A stretch of 41,526 nt of DNA. Source: Cyanobacteria bacterium MH1_Bin12. Lineage in GTDB: Bacteria > Cyanobacteriota > Cyanobacteriia > Cyanobacteriales > Cyanobacteriaceae. Under the pieces are notes generated by a model. It was not told the origin of the DNA. It worked only from the letters and a program-made list of their open reading frames with translations, and did not search any database. The DNA lies in assembly GCA_011088145.1 (NCBI GenBank), contig JAALKG010000007.1, positions 1 to 41,526 of the forward strand, written 5' to 3'. Below, in pieces: positions 9,771-19,688 of the stretch (its first letter is position 1; each line of letters opens with the position of its first letter). The translations under genes were made by a program, and so were the position numbers.

Positions 9771-10718
9771 ATCAAAATATAATCAAAAACAGTGCGAAGA
9801 TTTACCTCTTCAGAAATCAGAATCTTAGGAAAGGTTAACAGCTGAGATACTAGACCTCTTGAAAATAAAAAATAAATCTGTAAACCTTACCTAGAAAAAT
9901 ATATGGAATTTTCACTATTGAATGTTGTATTAATATTTTTTATTTGAAATTACATTTTCTCCAATTTTTGACGAATTATGTACATTTTAGCCTAGTGCGA
10001 TCGCCTCAAGCTAAAATGCTAAAACCTTTACTGTGAAAATATTTGAATTTTCTGGAGATGTCTACTTATTATTATTTCATTACCCATGGAAAACAAAGTT
10101 AGATTATCTATAGTCTCAAATCTCAGAGGGTGCGACCTTTATACGATAGATTGAGGGCTGTAATTCAATGGGAAAGGCTTTTAGAAAATTTTGAGACATA
10201 AAATCATCTAAAGTATTGTCTTATTTAATAAATTGATCAATACCTTGTAAAACAAAAGGTTTATGGCTTTTATTTAAACATCAAAATCAGGTCGCTCCCT
10301 ATTTATTGAGTTTTACTTTGTATTCTATCTTTTTATGCGATCGCATTTTCCTTCTAGATCAAATCAAGAGAGATATAAGCAATATATCGTTTTGCTGGTT
10401 GATTTTGATCATGTTGAAATTGCCCCGATTATTTCAGTTTTGCCACAATCAAACTTAAACCTACTAGCACTACCAATTTGTCTATAATTCATACATTATC
10501 TTCTAGTATGAAAAACCTTGGAATAATAAAATAAATGAGGCGTTGCTAATTCAACAGATGACTTACAATCATTAAAGGAATAAATTTTTATTTTTGAGTT
10601 CAATTTTTGAGATTAACTACTCATTAAATAATATTCAAGATTTCAATAAAAATACATATGTTCAAAGTATTAAGAAAATATATTCAGATTCAAAAAAAAG
10701 ACCAATTATCAATTAAGA

Positions 10719-12515
10719 ATGATCTCTCCCATATTTTTAACCTTAGCAATTCTCATTTTGGCTCTAATTGGTTTTATTACCGAATGGTTGCCCATTGACT
10801 TAACATCCTTATCTGTAGCAATCATTCTCATGACCTTGGGTTTAGTGTCACCAGAAGAAGGAATTTCTGGTTTTGGAAACGCTGCAACCATAACGGTTAT
10901 GGCAATGTTTATTCTCAGTTCAGGTATTGCCAAAACAGGTATTCTTAACTTAATTCGAGATTGGTTAATTAAATGGGGTGGTACAAATCCTACCCGGCAG
11001 ATTTTAACATTGGGAATGATAGTTGGTCCTATTAGTGCTTTTATTAATAACACCGCAGTAGTTGCTATTTTTTTACCCATCATCGAACAGTGGAGTAAAC
11101 AGAGTAAAGTATCTATTTCCAAACTATTAATACCTCTTTCTTTCAGTACCATATTGGGTGGAATGATAACTTTATTAGGTACATCCACTAATATTTTAGC
11201 TAGTGGTATGGCCAAACAATTGGGCTATGGAGAATTTAGTATTTTTCAATTTACTAAATTAGGTTTGCCTGTTTTCTTTATTGGTTTAGTATATCTTGCG
11301 ATCGCGGCTCCTTATCTTTTGCCTGCGAGAAAACCAGCTGGAGGAGAATCTTTAAGTGATGATTATGAATTAAAAGAATATGTCAGTGAAATGATTATTA
11401 TTCCTAAATCGAGTTTAATTGGACAAACATTACGTGGTAGTAAAATACAAAGAAAATTTGATTTAGATGTATTAGAAATAATTAGAAATGATGCACATTT
11501 TCCGCCACCTTTGGCAGATAAAATCTTAGCGGTAGGAGATATTTTATTAGTAAGAAGTAGTGGTAGTAATTTATTAAATATAAAAGATGAAAAAGGAGTA
11601 CAAATATTAGCTGATTTTAAATTTAATTCTGATAAATTGGAGAGTAGTTATAATAATGAAGAAGAAAAAGTAGCCGAAATTTTAATTTTGTCTAACTCAC
11701 GTTTAATTGGTTCTAGCTTAAAAGATTTACGTTTTCGTCAGCGATACAATGCTACAGTTTTGGCAGTAAGAAGAGGTCAAGAATTAATAAGAGAAAGATT
11801 TGGTAAAATTCCTCTCAAATTTGGTGATTTATTATTAGTTCAAGCACCAAAAGAAAGCTTTATTGGTTTACAAACTACTAGGGAATTATTAGTTTTAGAA
11901 GAAAAAAATATCGAGAGTTTAAGACCAGATAAAGCCAAGATTGCTTTGGCTATTATTTTAGGAGTTATTTTTATTTCAGCATTCAATATTTTACCTATTT
12001 TAATTAGCAGTTTAATCGGTGTTGTCTTAATGGTGATTACTGGCTGTTTAAAACCAGGGGAAATTTATGGTGCTGTTCGTTGGGATATTATTTTTTTACT
12101 CGCTGGTTTGATACCTTTAGGTATTGCAATGGACAATTCTGGTACAAATCAATGGCTAGCGGATAAATTGCTAATTGTTGGAGGGAATTTATCAGGATAC
12201 TGGCTTTTGTTACTGTTTTATTTAGGAACGGCAATATTGACAGAAATTTTGTCCCATAATGCTACCATAGTTTTAATGATTCCCATTGGAGTTAAGGTAG
12301 CCGAAACTCTGGGTTTTGATGCTTTATCTATCATGTATGTTATTACTTTTGCCGCATCGAATAGTTATCTTGCACCCATTGGCTATCAAACGAATACCAT
12401 GGTCTATGCACCCGGTGGTTATAAATTTTTAGATTATACTCGTATCGGTTTACCTTTAACTATCACTCTAATTATATTGACTCCTTTGTTAGTCATTAAA
12501 ATTTATGGCTTGTAG
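10719..12515 (+). CDS. SLC13-family permease with RCK/TrkA-C domains
   Basis: Multi-TM ArsB/NhaD-type permease; SLIGQTLRGSKIQRKFDLDVLEIIR and SRLIGSSLKDLRFRQRYNATVLAVRRG TrkA-C repeats; C-terminal APIGYQTNTMVYAPGGYKFLDY. Confidence 0.9.
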   Translation: MISPIFLTLAILILALIGFITEWLPIDLTSLSVAIILMTLGLVSPEEGISGFGNAATITVMAMFILSSGIAKTGILNLIRDWLIKWGGTNPTRQILTLGMIVGPISAFINNTAVVAIFLPIIEQWSKQSKVSISKLLIPLSFSTILGGMITLLGTSTNILASGMAKQLGYGEFSIFQFTKLGLPVFFIGLVYLAIAAPYLLPARKPAGGESLSDDYELKEYVSEMIIIPKSSLIGQTLRGSKIQRKFDLDVLEIIRNDAHFPPPLADKILAVGDILLVRSSGSNLLNIKDEKGVQILADFKFNSDKLESSYNNEEEKVAEILILSNSRLIGSSLKDLRFRQRYNATVLAVRRGQELIRERFGKIPLKFGDLLLVQAPKESFIGLQTTRELLVLEEKNIESLRPDKAKIALAIILGVIFISAFNILPILISSLIGVVLMVITGCLKPGEIYGAVRWDIIFLLAGLIPLGIAMDNSGTNQWLADKLLIVGGNLSGYWLLLLFYLGTAILTEILSHNATIVLMIPIGVKVAETLGFDALSIMYVITFAASNSYLAPIGYQTNTMVYAPGGYKFLDYTRIGLPLTITLIILTPLLVIKIYGL

Positions 12516-12783
12516 TATTTTACTGGAAATTTTAGTTTTCAATCAATCTGGATGATTAATCGATCGCTTTTTCATTTAAGATGAGAATTCGATTAATTTT
12601 CTCTATTACAAATTAGCAATTAATGGCGATTTATTCATAATATTTTAAGGTTATTGTAATCAAAAAAATTGACATTTTATATATTATATAATTAGCAAAT
12701 ACATAAATTTTCATTTTCATGGAATTGAAATTAAATTTGGGAAAAATAGAAGTTCATTATTTAAAATAAAAAATATACTAAAA

Positions 12784-13245
12784 ATGGTCAAAAATCATCA
12801 ACAACAAGAACAGATACTTGCTTTATTGTTAATGAAATTTAAACTCAATCCTACCGAATCATTTAAGATTATTCAAGAATGGATTCAAAACAATTCAGAC
12901 GAAAATTATGAAGTTTTAGAAAATTGCTTAAAAAATGATTTAGTCAAAATTGAGAATGGTTCTGTGATTAGTTTATATGACGAAAATATTACGACATTAG
13001 TTAATGATTTGAGAGGAAAAAATGGTATAGAAATAAAAGATAGAAGATATAAATTAACCAATTATCCTCAATGTTTTATTGGTACAGAAGCCGTCCAATG
13101 GATAAGGATAAAATATTCATTATCAGAGTCAGATGCTATCAGGGAAGGTCAAAAATTAATCAAATTAAAGATTATCCATCATGTTGCAGACGATCATGAT
13201 TTTGAAAATGATTACTTTTTTTATCGTTTTTACATGGATGAGTAA
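12784..13245 (+). CDS. DEP-domain protein
   Basis: DRRYKLTNYPQCFIGTEAVQWIRIKYSLSESDAIREGQKLIKLKIIHHVADDHDFENDYFFYRF matches the DEP domain pattern. Confidence 0.75.
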   Translation: MVKNHQQQEQILALLLMKFKLNPTESFKIIQEWIQNNSDENYEVLENCLKNDLVKIENGSVISLYDENITTLVNDLRGKNGIEIKDRRYKLTNYPQCFIGTEAVQWIRIKYSLSESDAIREGQKLIKLKIIHHVADDHDFENDYFFYRFYMDE

Positions 13246-13464
13246 AACTATTCTGGTAGTATAAACAAGAAAATGCTTATTTCTACGTCTTTACGTAATC
13301 AAATATTTTTGAATACTATTTGTCTTTTTTATTTTTTGATTTGGTATTATCGCAATTTTCAAACTTGTGAGATACAGTTTTATCCCCCTAAATACCGCAA
13401 CTTTGGAGTCGGGCTGTTTCAAAGTCTTTGATAAATTCAGGCTATAACTGTCATGGGATAAAAC

Positions 13465-13573
13465 TTAAATCGATTTTAATATCTAAGTTTTTTAACAAGT
13501 AGATAAAAATTGGATCTTCGTCATTTTTTGTTAAAAATAATCAAAACTTATTACTTATTACCCATTACCTAAT
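13465..13573 (+). repeat. Dispersed intergenic repeat family A, copy 1
   Basis: CTAAGTTTTTTaACAAGTAGATAAaAATTgGATCTTCGTCaTTTTTtGTtAAAAATAATCAAAACtTATTAC... matches the reverse complement of ~28095..28222. Confidence 0.75.
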
Positions 13574-13589
13574 ATTTATTATCTTTTCC

Positions 13590-14324
13590 TCACCATAAAT
13601 TAGAGAATAAATCACTAACTTTTTCCTCGTATTCGGTTTGGCTTAATATTCCTTGGGAAAAAGCTTCTTGTAATTTAGTTATTTTTTCTTCAATGACAAA
13701 ACTAACTTCATGGTCATCTATTTGTTTTTCTAACATTGCTTTTTTGGCACTAAATTCTTGCTCCGTCAAAATTTCATCGGTAAAAGCAATTTCTAATTGA
13801 TCAATTTCAGCTTGTAGTTGGTCAATAATTTTTTGATTATCAGGATTATTAACTTCTAATTTGGTAGATATAGGATTGATATCTTGGTTTGCTTGTCCAA
13901 CGGGAGTTTCTGGTTTAAGACGGTTGTAATGCAAATCATTTTCTAAGTAAGTCACTAATTCATTTTCTAAAACTAAACCCCAACCAGCACCAGCAATTCC
14001 TGTAAAAATAGTTATTCCTCCCATAAACAGATAGGTAAGGCCTGCACCAGCTATATTTTGAATCCATTTACCTCGAGTAGTTTCAACTATAAATTCTCGT
14101 TGTTTAAAAATTTGTGTACTCGGTTCATAAATCTTGATTTTAAAGGCTAAGTTCATTCCTAATAATGTTCTGATGGTATTGGTTTTTCTAGCCTGAATGA
14201 GATAAAAACCTTCTTTACATACTCCTTCAACTTCATATTGCTTGCCTTTAAACCATAGCATTACTGATTGATATACTTTTGTCAAATCGCGATCGCTATT
14301 AAGAACAAAATAACTTTTGGCCAT
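13590..14324 (-). CDS. Hypothetical membrane protein with C-terminal SHOCT-like motifs
   Basis: Central TM segment; C-terminal IDQLEIAFTDEILTEQEFSAKKAML and ITKLQEAFSQGILSQTEYEEKVSDLF resemble SHOCT. Confidence 0.6.
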   Translation of the reverse strand: MAKSYFVLNSDRDLTKVYQSVMLWFKGKQYEVEGVCKEGFYLIQARKTNTIRTLLGMNLAFKIKIYEPSTQIFKQREFIVETTRGKWIQNIAGAGLTYLFMGGITIFTGIAGAGWGLVLENELVTYLENDLHYNRLKPETPVGQANQDINPISTKLEVNNPDNQKIIDQLQAEIDQLEIAFTDEILTEQEFSAKKAMLEKQIDDHEVSFVIEEKITKLQEAFSQGILSQTEYEEKVSDLFSNLW

Positions 14325-14632
14325 GATTTCTCGTAATGTTTAAGCAGTTGTCAAAAATGAATATAAATTCAGAACTCGGAAGTAAAATACTATATTTAGC
14401 CTTTAACAATTATTGTAACCAACATTTTGCTTTAGTTAAAGTGGTATATACTCTACAATTTCATGGCAAAAAGTTTGTGTGAAGATAGAGAATAGAACAA
14501 AGCTGATTATCAATAGCAGTTCAGATTTATTGATTATCAACTAATAAGTTTGGGTGGTAACCAGAGGCTAATCCCAATTTTGCAATTCATTTTGATTACA
14601 ATAGAAAAATAATTTCTGATTGATTAAATGAG

Positions 14633-14842
14633 ATGAAAAAAAGTAATAATCTATTTCTGGTATCTGGAACAAGAAAATGGCGACTCATTCCTTTTATGGT
14701 GGTGGGGATATTCATTTTCAGTCAAACATCAGCATTAGAATTAAATTATTTTCTCAAAAGTTATTTATTAATTATGGAAATTAATATTGCTTTCCTCTGT
14801 CTCTATTGGTTAAGTTTAGCCAAACATAAAAGCGATCGATAA
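14633..14842 (+). CDS. Hypothetical small membrane protein
   Basis: 69-aa ORF with two hydrophobic stretches; no recognised family. Confidence 0.35.
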   Translation: MKKSNNLFLVSGTRKWRLIPFMVVGIFIFSQTSALELNYFLKSYLLIMEINIAFLCLYWLSLAKHKSDR

Positions 14843-14925
14843 AAATCACTATAATTATCGATTTTATAGAAATTATCTAATTTTTCAAAAATTTGATCAA
14901 TTAAATATTAATCATTATTAGAAAT

Positions 14926-15273
14926 ATGAGAAATAAATTTTTAGCTTTAGCAATTACATTTTTTGCTGGTGGTTTTGGGTTACATAAATTTTATTTAGGA
15001 GAAAAAATCACTGGTATTTTATATCTTTTATTTTTTTGGACTTTTATTCCTTCTGTTCTAGCTGTGTTTGATTTTATTGGTTTAATATTAATATCTGATA
15101 ACAATTTTAATATTAAATATAACAATCTACCACCAGCAAAACCAACATATAGTTTGAACCCAGCCGAAAATAACATTTCTAATTTAAAACAAATCAAAGA
15201 TCTATATGATTCAGGTATTATTACAGCAGAAGAATATGAACAAAAAAGACGCAAATTTTTTGATTTACTTTAA
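14926..15273 (+). CDS. TM2-domain protein with C-terminal SHOCT-like motif
   Basis: AGGFGLHKFYLGEKITGILYLLFFWTFIPSVLAVFDFIGLI (TM2) and LKQIKDLYDSGIITAEEYEQKRRKFFDLL (SHOCT-like). Confidence 0.85.
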   Translation: MRNKFLALAITFFAGGFGLHKFYLGEKITGILYLLFFWTFIPSVLAVFDFIGLILISDNNFNIKYNNLPPAKPTYSLNPAENNISNLKQIKDLYDSGIITAEEYEQKRRKFFDLL

Positions 15274-15380
15274 TTTTAAAAATCAATAATTTTTATATTT
15301 AAGATAATATATAACTCAGTTATTGATGAATTAATTGTCTATATAATAATAGTATTTTTTTGTAATAAAAATAGAAAATA

Positions 15381-16082
15381 GTGTCTAAACTTAATTGGTT
15401 TGAACAAATTCCTTCATGGATTTGGGTTTCATTAATTCCTGTCTTTGGTGGTGTTGCTCATATATATGCAGGTTGGAAAGGGAAAAAAAATATCTGGATA
15501 TTATGGGGAAGTTGTTTTATTCTGGGTTCGATCGTTTTAGGGTCTTTATTTCCTCAATTATCATTTTTGATTTGGACAGGACAAGTTACCACTGCTTTTG
15601 TATTTAGAAAAGAATTTTTAATTGCCACTGCACCTAAAGGGGTTTTAATTCCATCGGCAAAAATCGCTCTTTTAATGGCGGAAAAAAAAGGACAAATAGA
15701 TATTAATCAATGTACTAAAGATGAAATGGTTTATGATTTAGGTCTTTCGATTATTTATGCGAACGATATCGAATTACTGAGAAATGAAGGTTACATATTT
15801 ACCGATATTGATGAATTATCAGAAGTTGTGGGTATTCCTGAATCCGTTTTAAGAAGAATCGAGCCGTTAATTGTATTTCGTTATGATGTAAACAAAGAAA
15901 TGGAAGTCTCTTGGCGAAGATTAAATAGTTTTTCTGTAGAACAGTTAGTTGCCCATGATATTCAACAGCTACATGCGGAGAAAATTGTGGCAGAAAGATC
16001 CAACAGAGGGACTTATCAATCCTTGATTGATGTCAGAAAAAGAACGGGAATTCCGATTGATGTATATCGACATTTAGTGTAA
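15381..16082 (+). CDS. Membrane-anchored protein with helix-hairpin-helix-like C-terminus
   Basis: GTG start; two N-terminal TM helices; INQCTKDEMVYDLGLSIIYANDI... and FSVEQLVAHDIQQLHAEKIVAERSNRGTYQSLIDVRKRTGIPIDVYRHL resemble ComEA-like HhH repeats. Confidence 0.6.
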   Translation: MSKLNWFEQIPSWIWVSLIPVFGGVAHIYAGWKGKKNIWILWGSCFILGSIVLGSLFPQLSFLIWTGQVTTAFVFRKEFLIATAPKGVLIPSAKIALLMAEKKGQIDINQCTKDEMVYDLGLSIIYANDIELLRNEGYIFTDIDELSEVVGIPESVLRRIEPLIVFRYDVNKEMEVSWRRLNSFSVEQLVAHDIQQLHAEKIVAERSNRGTYQSLIDVRKRTGIPIDVYRHLV

Positions 16083-16194
16083 CTGTTAAAACAAAACAGA
16101 TAAACACGGGACTTGGTCTATCTATTTTATTATGATCAACTATTCTCTAAACTAGATTCATTAAGCTACACTTTCTGATATTTATTGTCATAAT

Positions 16195-17388
16195 TTAGTC
16201 TGGTAATGTATATTGAGAGACTATTTTTTCGGCATATTCAGGCACATGATTCGCCAGTTTTTCAGGATAATTGCGTTTGACATAAAGATAATTACGAGTA
16301 AAGTGAGAATCGATCGAAAAACGAGCATATTCTAATCCTTTAGGGCCTACTTTCTCAATTACCACCCCCATTAATTTTGCGGCCCACATGGGTAAAGTAA
16401 CCCCTTTATCATAAGCTGGAATACTGTTTTGTACTGCATTAGATCGATCGCCTGAAGAGTCCACAGGTTGAGTGTTTAATTGATCTTGAACTAAATCTAA
16501 CATCTGTTTACCTGTATCATTTCTGACCACAATCCATTGCCAACCAAAAGGTGCGCCCATATAACCAACCACCAAATCAGCCAGAGAATTCACATAATCA
16601 AAACAAGTCATACAAGAAGGAGCAAAAACGTCCTTGAGTTTATTGGTTTTTAAACCAAAAAATGGTACTTTTTCCACGGTACCATCCTCATGTCTGAAAT
16701 GTACCCGAAAATCCTGCATAAACTCGTAAGCAACAATCGTATCAGGAGATTTACTAGTTGTGTCTAAAAATTTCTGTAATCCTGAACGAGTAACATTATC
16801 GACACAAGGTGTACCTAAAACATAGAGTTTTTCTAAACCTAATTTGTCTTCCACTTCTCTTAATGCCTGAATTTGACAGCCAACTCCAATGACTAATAAT
16901 CGCTTCATGCCTGAAGTTTCAATCTGTTCTAATACCGATAAATTAGGAGACAAAGTTGGTTTATTTACTTTCGCCCCTAAAATGTCCTCTGTAGTGGTGG
17001 CGATAATCGGTTTAGGTTGAAAACGATCTTCTTCACTGTTTTGAACGCAGACAACTCCTTCTACTAGTCCCTGTGTCAACATTTCACAAGCGATCGTACT
17101 AACAATTCCAGTCCATTGAGCTCCTTCGATGGGTTGTTTTTTCTTGGCAGACATCATTTCCTGATGAACACCAAAGTATAAGTCATCTTGATTGTCTAAA
17201 TCACGACTACGCCCGTGGGTAGAAGTTTCTAACTCAGCAATTTGTTGATTAATAAAAGCACAGGCTTGTTTAACGTAATGAATGTAATAAGTATCGCATA
17301 AGCCACATTCACTACATAATTCCTTGGCAGGGCGACGACTACCTACTTTTAGAGCTTTAGCTTTTTTATGGGAATTAGTTGCAGTCAT
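16195..17388 (-). CDS. bciB: Ferredoxin-type divinyl chlorophyllide a 8-vinyl-reductase (FrhB/FdhB-family)
   Basis: ELCSECGLCDTYYIHYVKQACAFI, GVGCQIQALREVEDKLGLEKLYVLGTPCVDN, FAPSCMTCFDYVNSLADLVVGYMG; characteristic of cyanobacterial BciB. Confidence 0.85.
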   Translation of the reverse strand: MTATNSHKKAKALKVGSRRPAKELCSECGLCDTYYIHYVKQACAFINQQIAELETSTHGRSRDLDNQDDLYFGVHQEMMSAKKKQPIEGAQWTGIVSTIACEMLTQGLVEGVVCVQNSEEDRFQPKPIIATTTEDILGAKVNKPTLSPNLSVLEQIETSGMKRLLVIGVGCQIQALREVEDKLGLEKLYVLGTPCVDNVTRSGLQKFLDTTSKSPDTIVAYEFMQDFRVHFRHEDGTVEKVPFFGLKTNKLKDVFAPSCMTCFDYVNSLADLVVGYMGAPFGWQWIVVRNDTGKQMLDLVQDQLNTQPVDSSGDRSNAVQNSIPAYDKGVTLPMWAAKLMGVVIEKVGPKGLEYARFSIDSHFTRNYLYVKRNYPEKLANHVPEYAEKIVSQYTLPD

Positions 17389-17510
17389 ATTAAAATTTTT
17401 TATAGTCTATACTTTTTAGGTTAATCATTATTTTCCTATTTTCTCAGATTTTATCTAAAATAACCTGAGGTTGAGATAAGAATTCATCATAAGCTTAGTC
17501 TCAAAATAAA

Positions 17511-17551
17511 TAGGCTCTACTGAAAAAGTAGAATTATTAGGGTTAGGAGTC
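17511..17551 (-). repeat. Dispersed intergenic repeat family C, copy 2
   Basis: Reverse complement GACTCCTAACCCTAATAATTCTACTTTTTCAGTAGAGCCTA. Confidence 0.55.
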
Positions 17552-17587
17552 ATCACAATTGAACTTTGATCTTTGATCTTTTATAAC

Positions 17588-19237
17588 CTAAAGCCAATCT
17601 TCAAATAATGGACAATACCCATCAATGGGTACATGATAATTTTGTAAAGGAGAATATTTGTTCTGACAAATTTGGTCTTCATAATGACGACAATTACCAC
17701 AAGATTCCGTATTAAGCTGACGACGTAAAGAACTATTTTGTTGTAATAATTCTCTTTGAGATAAACCCCTCAATACCAGTTCATCTCCTTGCCAACGAGC
17801 TTCTATTAATCCTGTATCAGCAAAGTTTTGCCAACGAGAATCACGATTAATTTGGTCTGGTAAACTAATGGTTATATATGCTCCTGTTTCATTTAATTCT
17901 CCTTCGTAATTGTTTTTAGGTGCTACCTTGGGTTGAATAAAAGGAGTGCTAACGGGTAAATCAACTTTGACTCCTTGAGAAGGGGAATGTAACTGATAGC
18001 GATTTTGTAATTCCTCCAAACTAGTTAAATCAGCTAGATAATTAGGTAAACCATGAATGAAAACTATATGTTGTGGACGTAGATTATGAATTAATTGAGT
18101 GGTATTTCTGCCGTCACTATGTTCAGCTAATAAATAATCTTCAATAATGATTTGTTCTGTTTGATAGTCTTTAGTGAATTGTTGAAATTCTTGACTTTGT
18201 TTCATTTTTGATTGTTCAGGAATCAAAATTAACCATTTATGTTTATTTTCTAAGCAATATTCTTCTAAATGATTTAATTGATCTGTTAGAACTATCGATG
18301 GATAAGTAGTTAATTGATGTCGATCGAAGTTATCATTAACTCTGTGCATTCTCGGTTTGATTTTTTCATCCCAAAATAGTGGTTGGTGTTTGGCAAAATT
18401 TTGGACATTATCAGGAAAGTAATTGATTAAATCTAAATATAAATCACAAGCAACGGGTAAATTACCATCAACCCAAATATCAATGTCTTTGCCTGTAAAT
18501 TCATGGTGCGATCGCAATAATTTTAATAATTCTTGTCCTAAACCAAACATTGGTACAGGTAAAAAGACACTCACTTGATTAGCCAAAGCCGATTTAATTT
18601 TGTCCATTAAATGCTTTTCTTGTTGCCGACGATGAGGATGTCTAGCAGTACCATAACTACCTTCAATAATTAAAACATCAGGACTCAAACCTCTCAAGCT
18701 ATCTAAAGATAAACCTTCGACGAGTTGTAAATTAGATAAACAAAAATCTCCTGTATAAAAAACTTGATAAATTTTTTCCTGACAATAATATTTAAATAGA
18801 AAAGAAGCCGCACCAGGTAAATGCCCAGCAGGATATAATTCAACGGTTAAATCAGATGCAAGGTGAATAGGCGATCGCCAAGGAAGAACTTTAGTAAAAT
18901 ATAAATTATCCTGATCATCTTCATTTAACCAATTCAGAGGTAATAATTTCGTCGTGACTTCACCCGCATAGATTGGTAAATCAGGATAAGCTTGATGCAA
19001 AGAAAGTAAGCCAGAAGCATGATCTTGATGGGCATGACTACAAAAAACCCAATGAAAAGCATCAATTTGTTTTTCTTGTAAAACAGAAATATTTTTTAAT
19101 CCGCAATCGAGGAGAATACGATAATCTGCAATTTGTAATAAAACAGCAATCCCTTCCGTGTTGTTCCCTGCACCAAAGGGATAACAAGATATTTTAAGAT
19201 CTTCTTCTATCGAATTAAATTCTTGCTGTTTTACCAT
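17588..19237 (-). CDS. MBL-fold/beta-CASP-type metallohydrolase with C-terminal Cys cluster
   Basis: SHAHQDHASGLL (HxHxDH), GAASFLFKY..YTGDF, C-terminal CGNCRHYEDQICQN...GYCPLFEDWL. Confidence 0.85.
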   Translation of the reverse strand: MVKQQEFNSIEEDLKISCYPFGAGNNTEGIAVLLQIADYRILLDCGLKNISVLQEKQIDAFHWVFCSHAHQDHASGLLSLHQAYPDLPIYAGEVTTKLLPLNWLNEDDQDNLYFTKVLPWRSPIHLASDLTVELYPAGHLPGAASFLFKYYCQEKIYQVFYTGDFCLSNLQLVEGLSLDSLRGLSPDVLIIEGSYGTARHPHRRQQEKHLMDKIKSALANQVSVFLPVPMFGLGQELLKLLRSHHEFTGKDIDIWVDGNLPVACDLYLDLINYFPDNVQNFAKHQPLFWDEKIKPRMHRVNDNFDRHQLTTYPSIVLTDQLNHLEEYCLENKHKWLILIPEQSKMKQSQEFQQFTKDYQTEQIIIEDYLLAEHSDGRNTTQLIHNLRPQHIVFIHGLPNYLADLTSLEELQNRYQLHSPSQGVKVDLPVSTPFIQPKVAPKNNYEGELNETGAYITISLPDQINRDSRWQNFADTGLIEARWQGDELVLRGLSQRELLQQNSSLRRQLNTESCGNCRHYEDQICQNKYSPLQNYHVPIDGYCPLFEDWL

Positions 19238-19256
19238 AGACTGTAACTAAATCGAT

Positions 19257-19379
19257 TTAATGAGCTGAACCATTACCATCATAATCGTCACTGTCATAAT
19301 AACCATTTTTGTTACCAAAATATACTGCTGAGACTATAAACAAAGCCGTAAATACCACCATGAGTGTTTTAACATCCAT
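19257..19379 (-). CDS. 40-aa single-TM protein resembling NDH-1 small subunit NdhP (not in ORF track)
   Basis: Minus-strand ORF MDVKTLMVVFTALFIVSAVYFGNKNGYYDSDDYDGNGSAH*; one TM helix with acidic/aromatic tail; NdhP assignment from memory of size and layout only. Confidence 0.55.
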   Translation of the reverse strand: MDVKTLMVVFTALFIVSAVYFGNKNGYYDSDDYDGNGSAH

Positions 19380-19688
19380 GTTTTTTTGTTCCTTAAAATA
19401 ATTGCTGTTTGATTCTTATCAATGATAACAATTAATTTTGTCGGTACTCTATTAAATTAACACTAAGATTTACAAATTTTTTCTATAAACTTTGAACTTG
19501 TGTATCATCAACAATCAACAATCAACAATTCTTATCCCTAATCTACATACATTAAAAAAATGCAATAAGTGCATGAACAGGGGATTTTGGTGACAAACAA
19601 TACAAAATGGGTTATCTTGAAATTTATAATTAATTTAGTGTAATCTTAATTAATTGTTAATCATTTTAGTGTGAGGCCAAACTAAATA

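Noticed and set aside
10709-11215. 168-aa antisense ORF opposite the SLC13 permease
   Set aside because: Fully overlaps a well-supported membrane transporter gene; typical mirror ORF.
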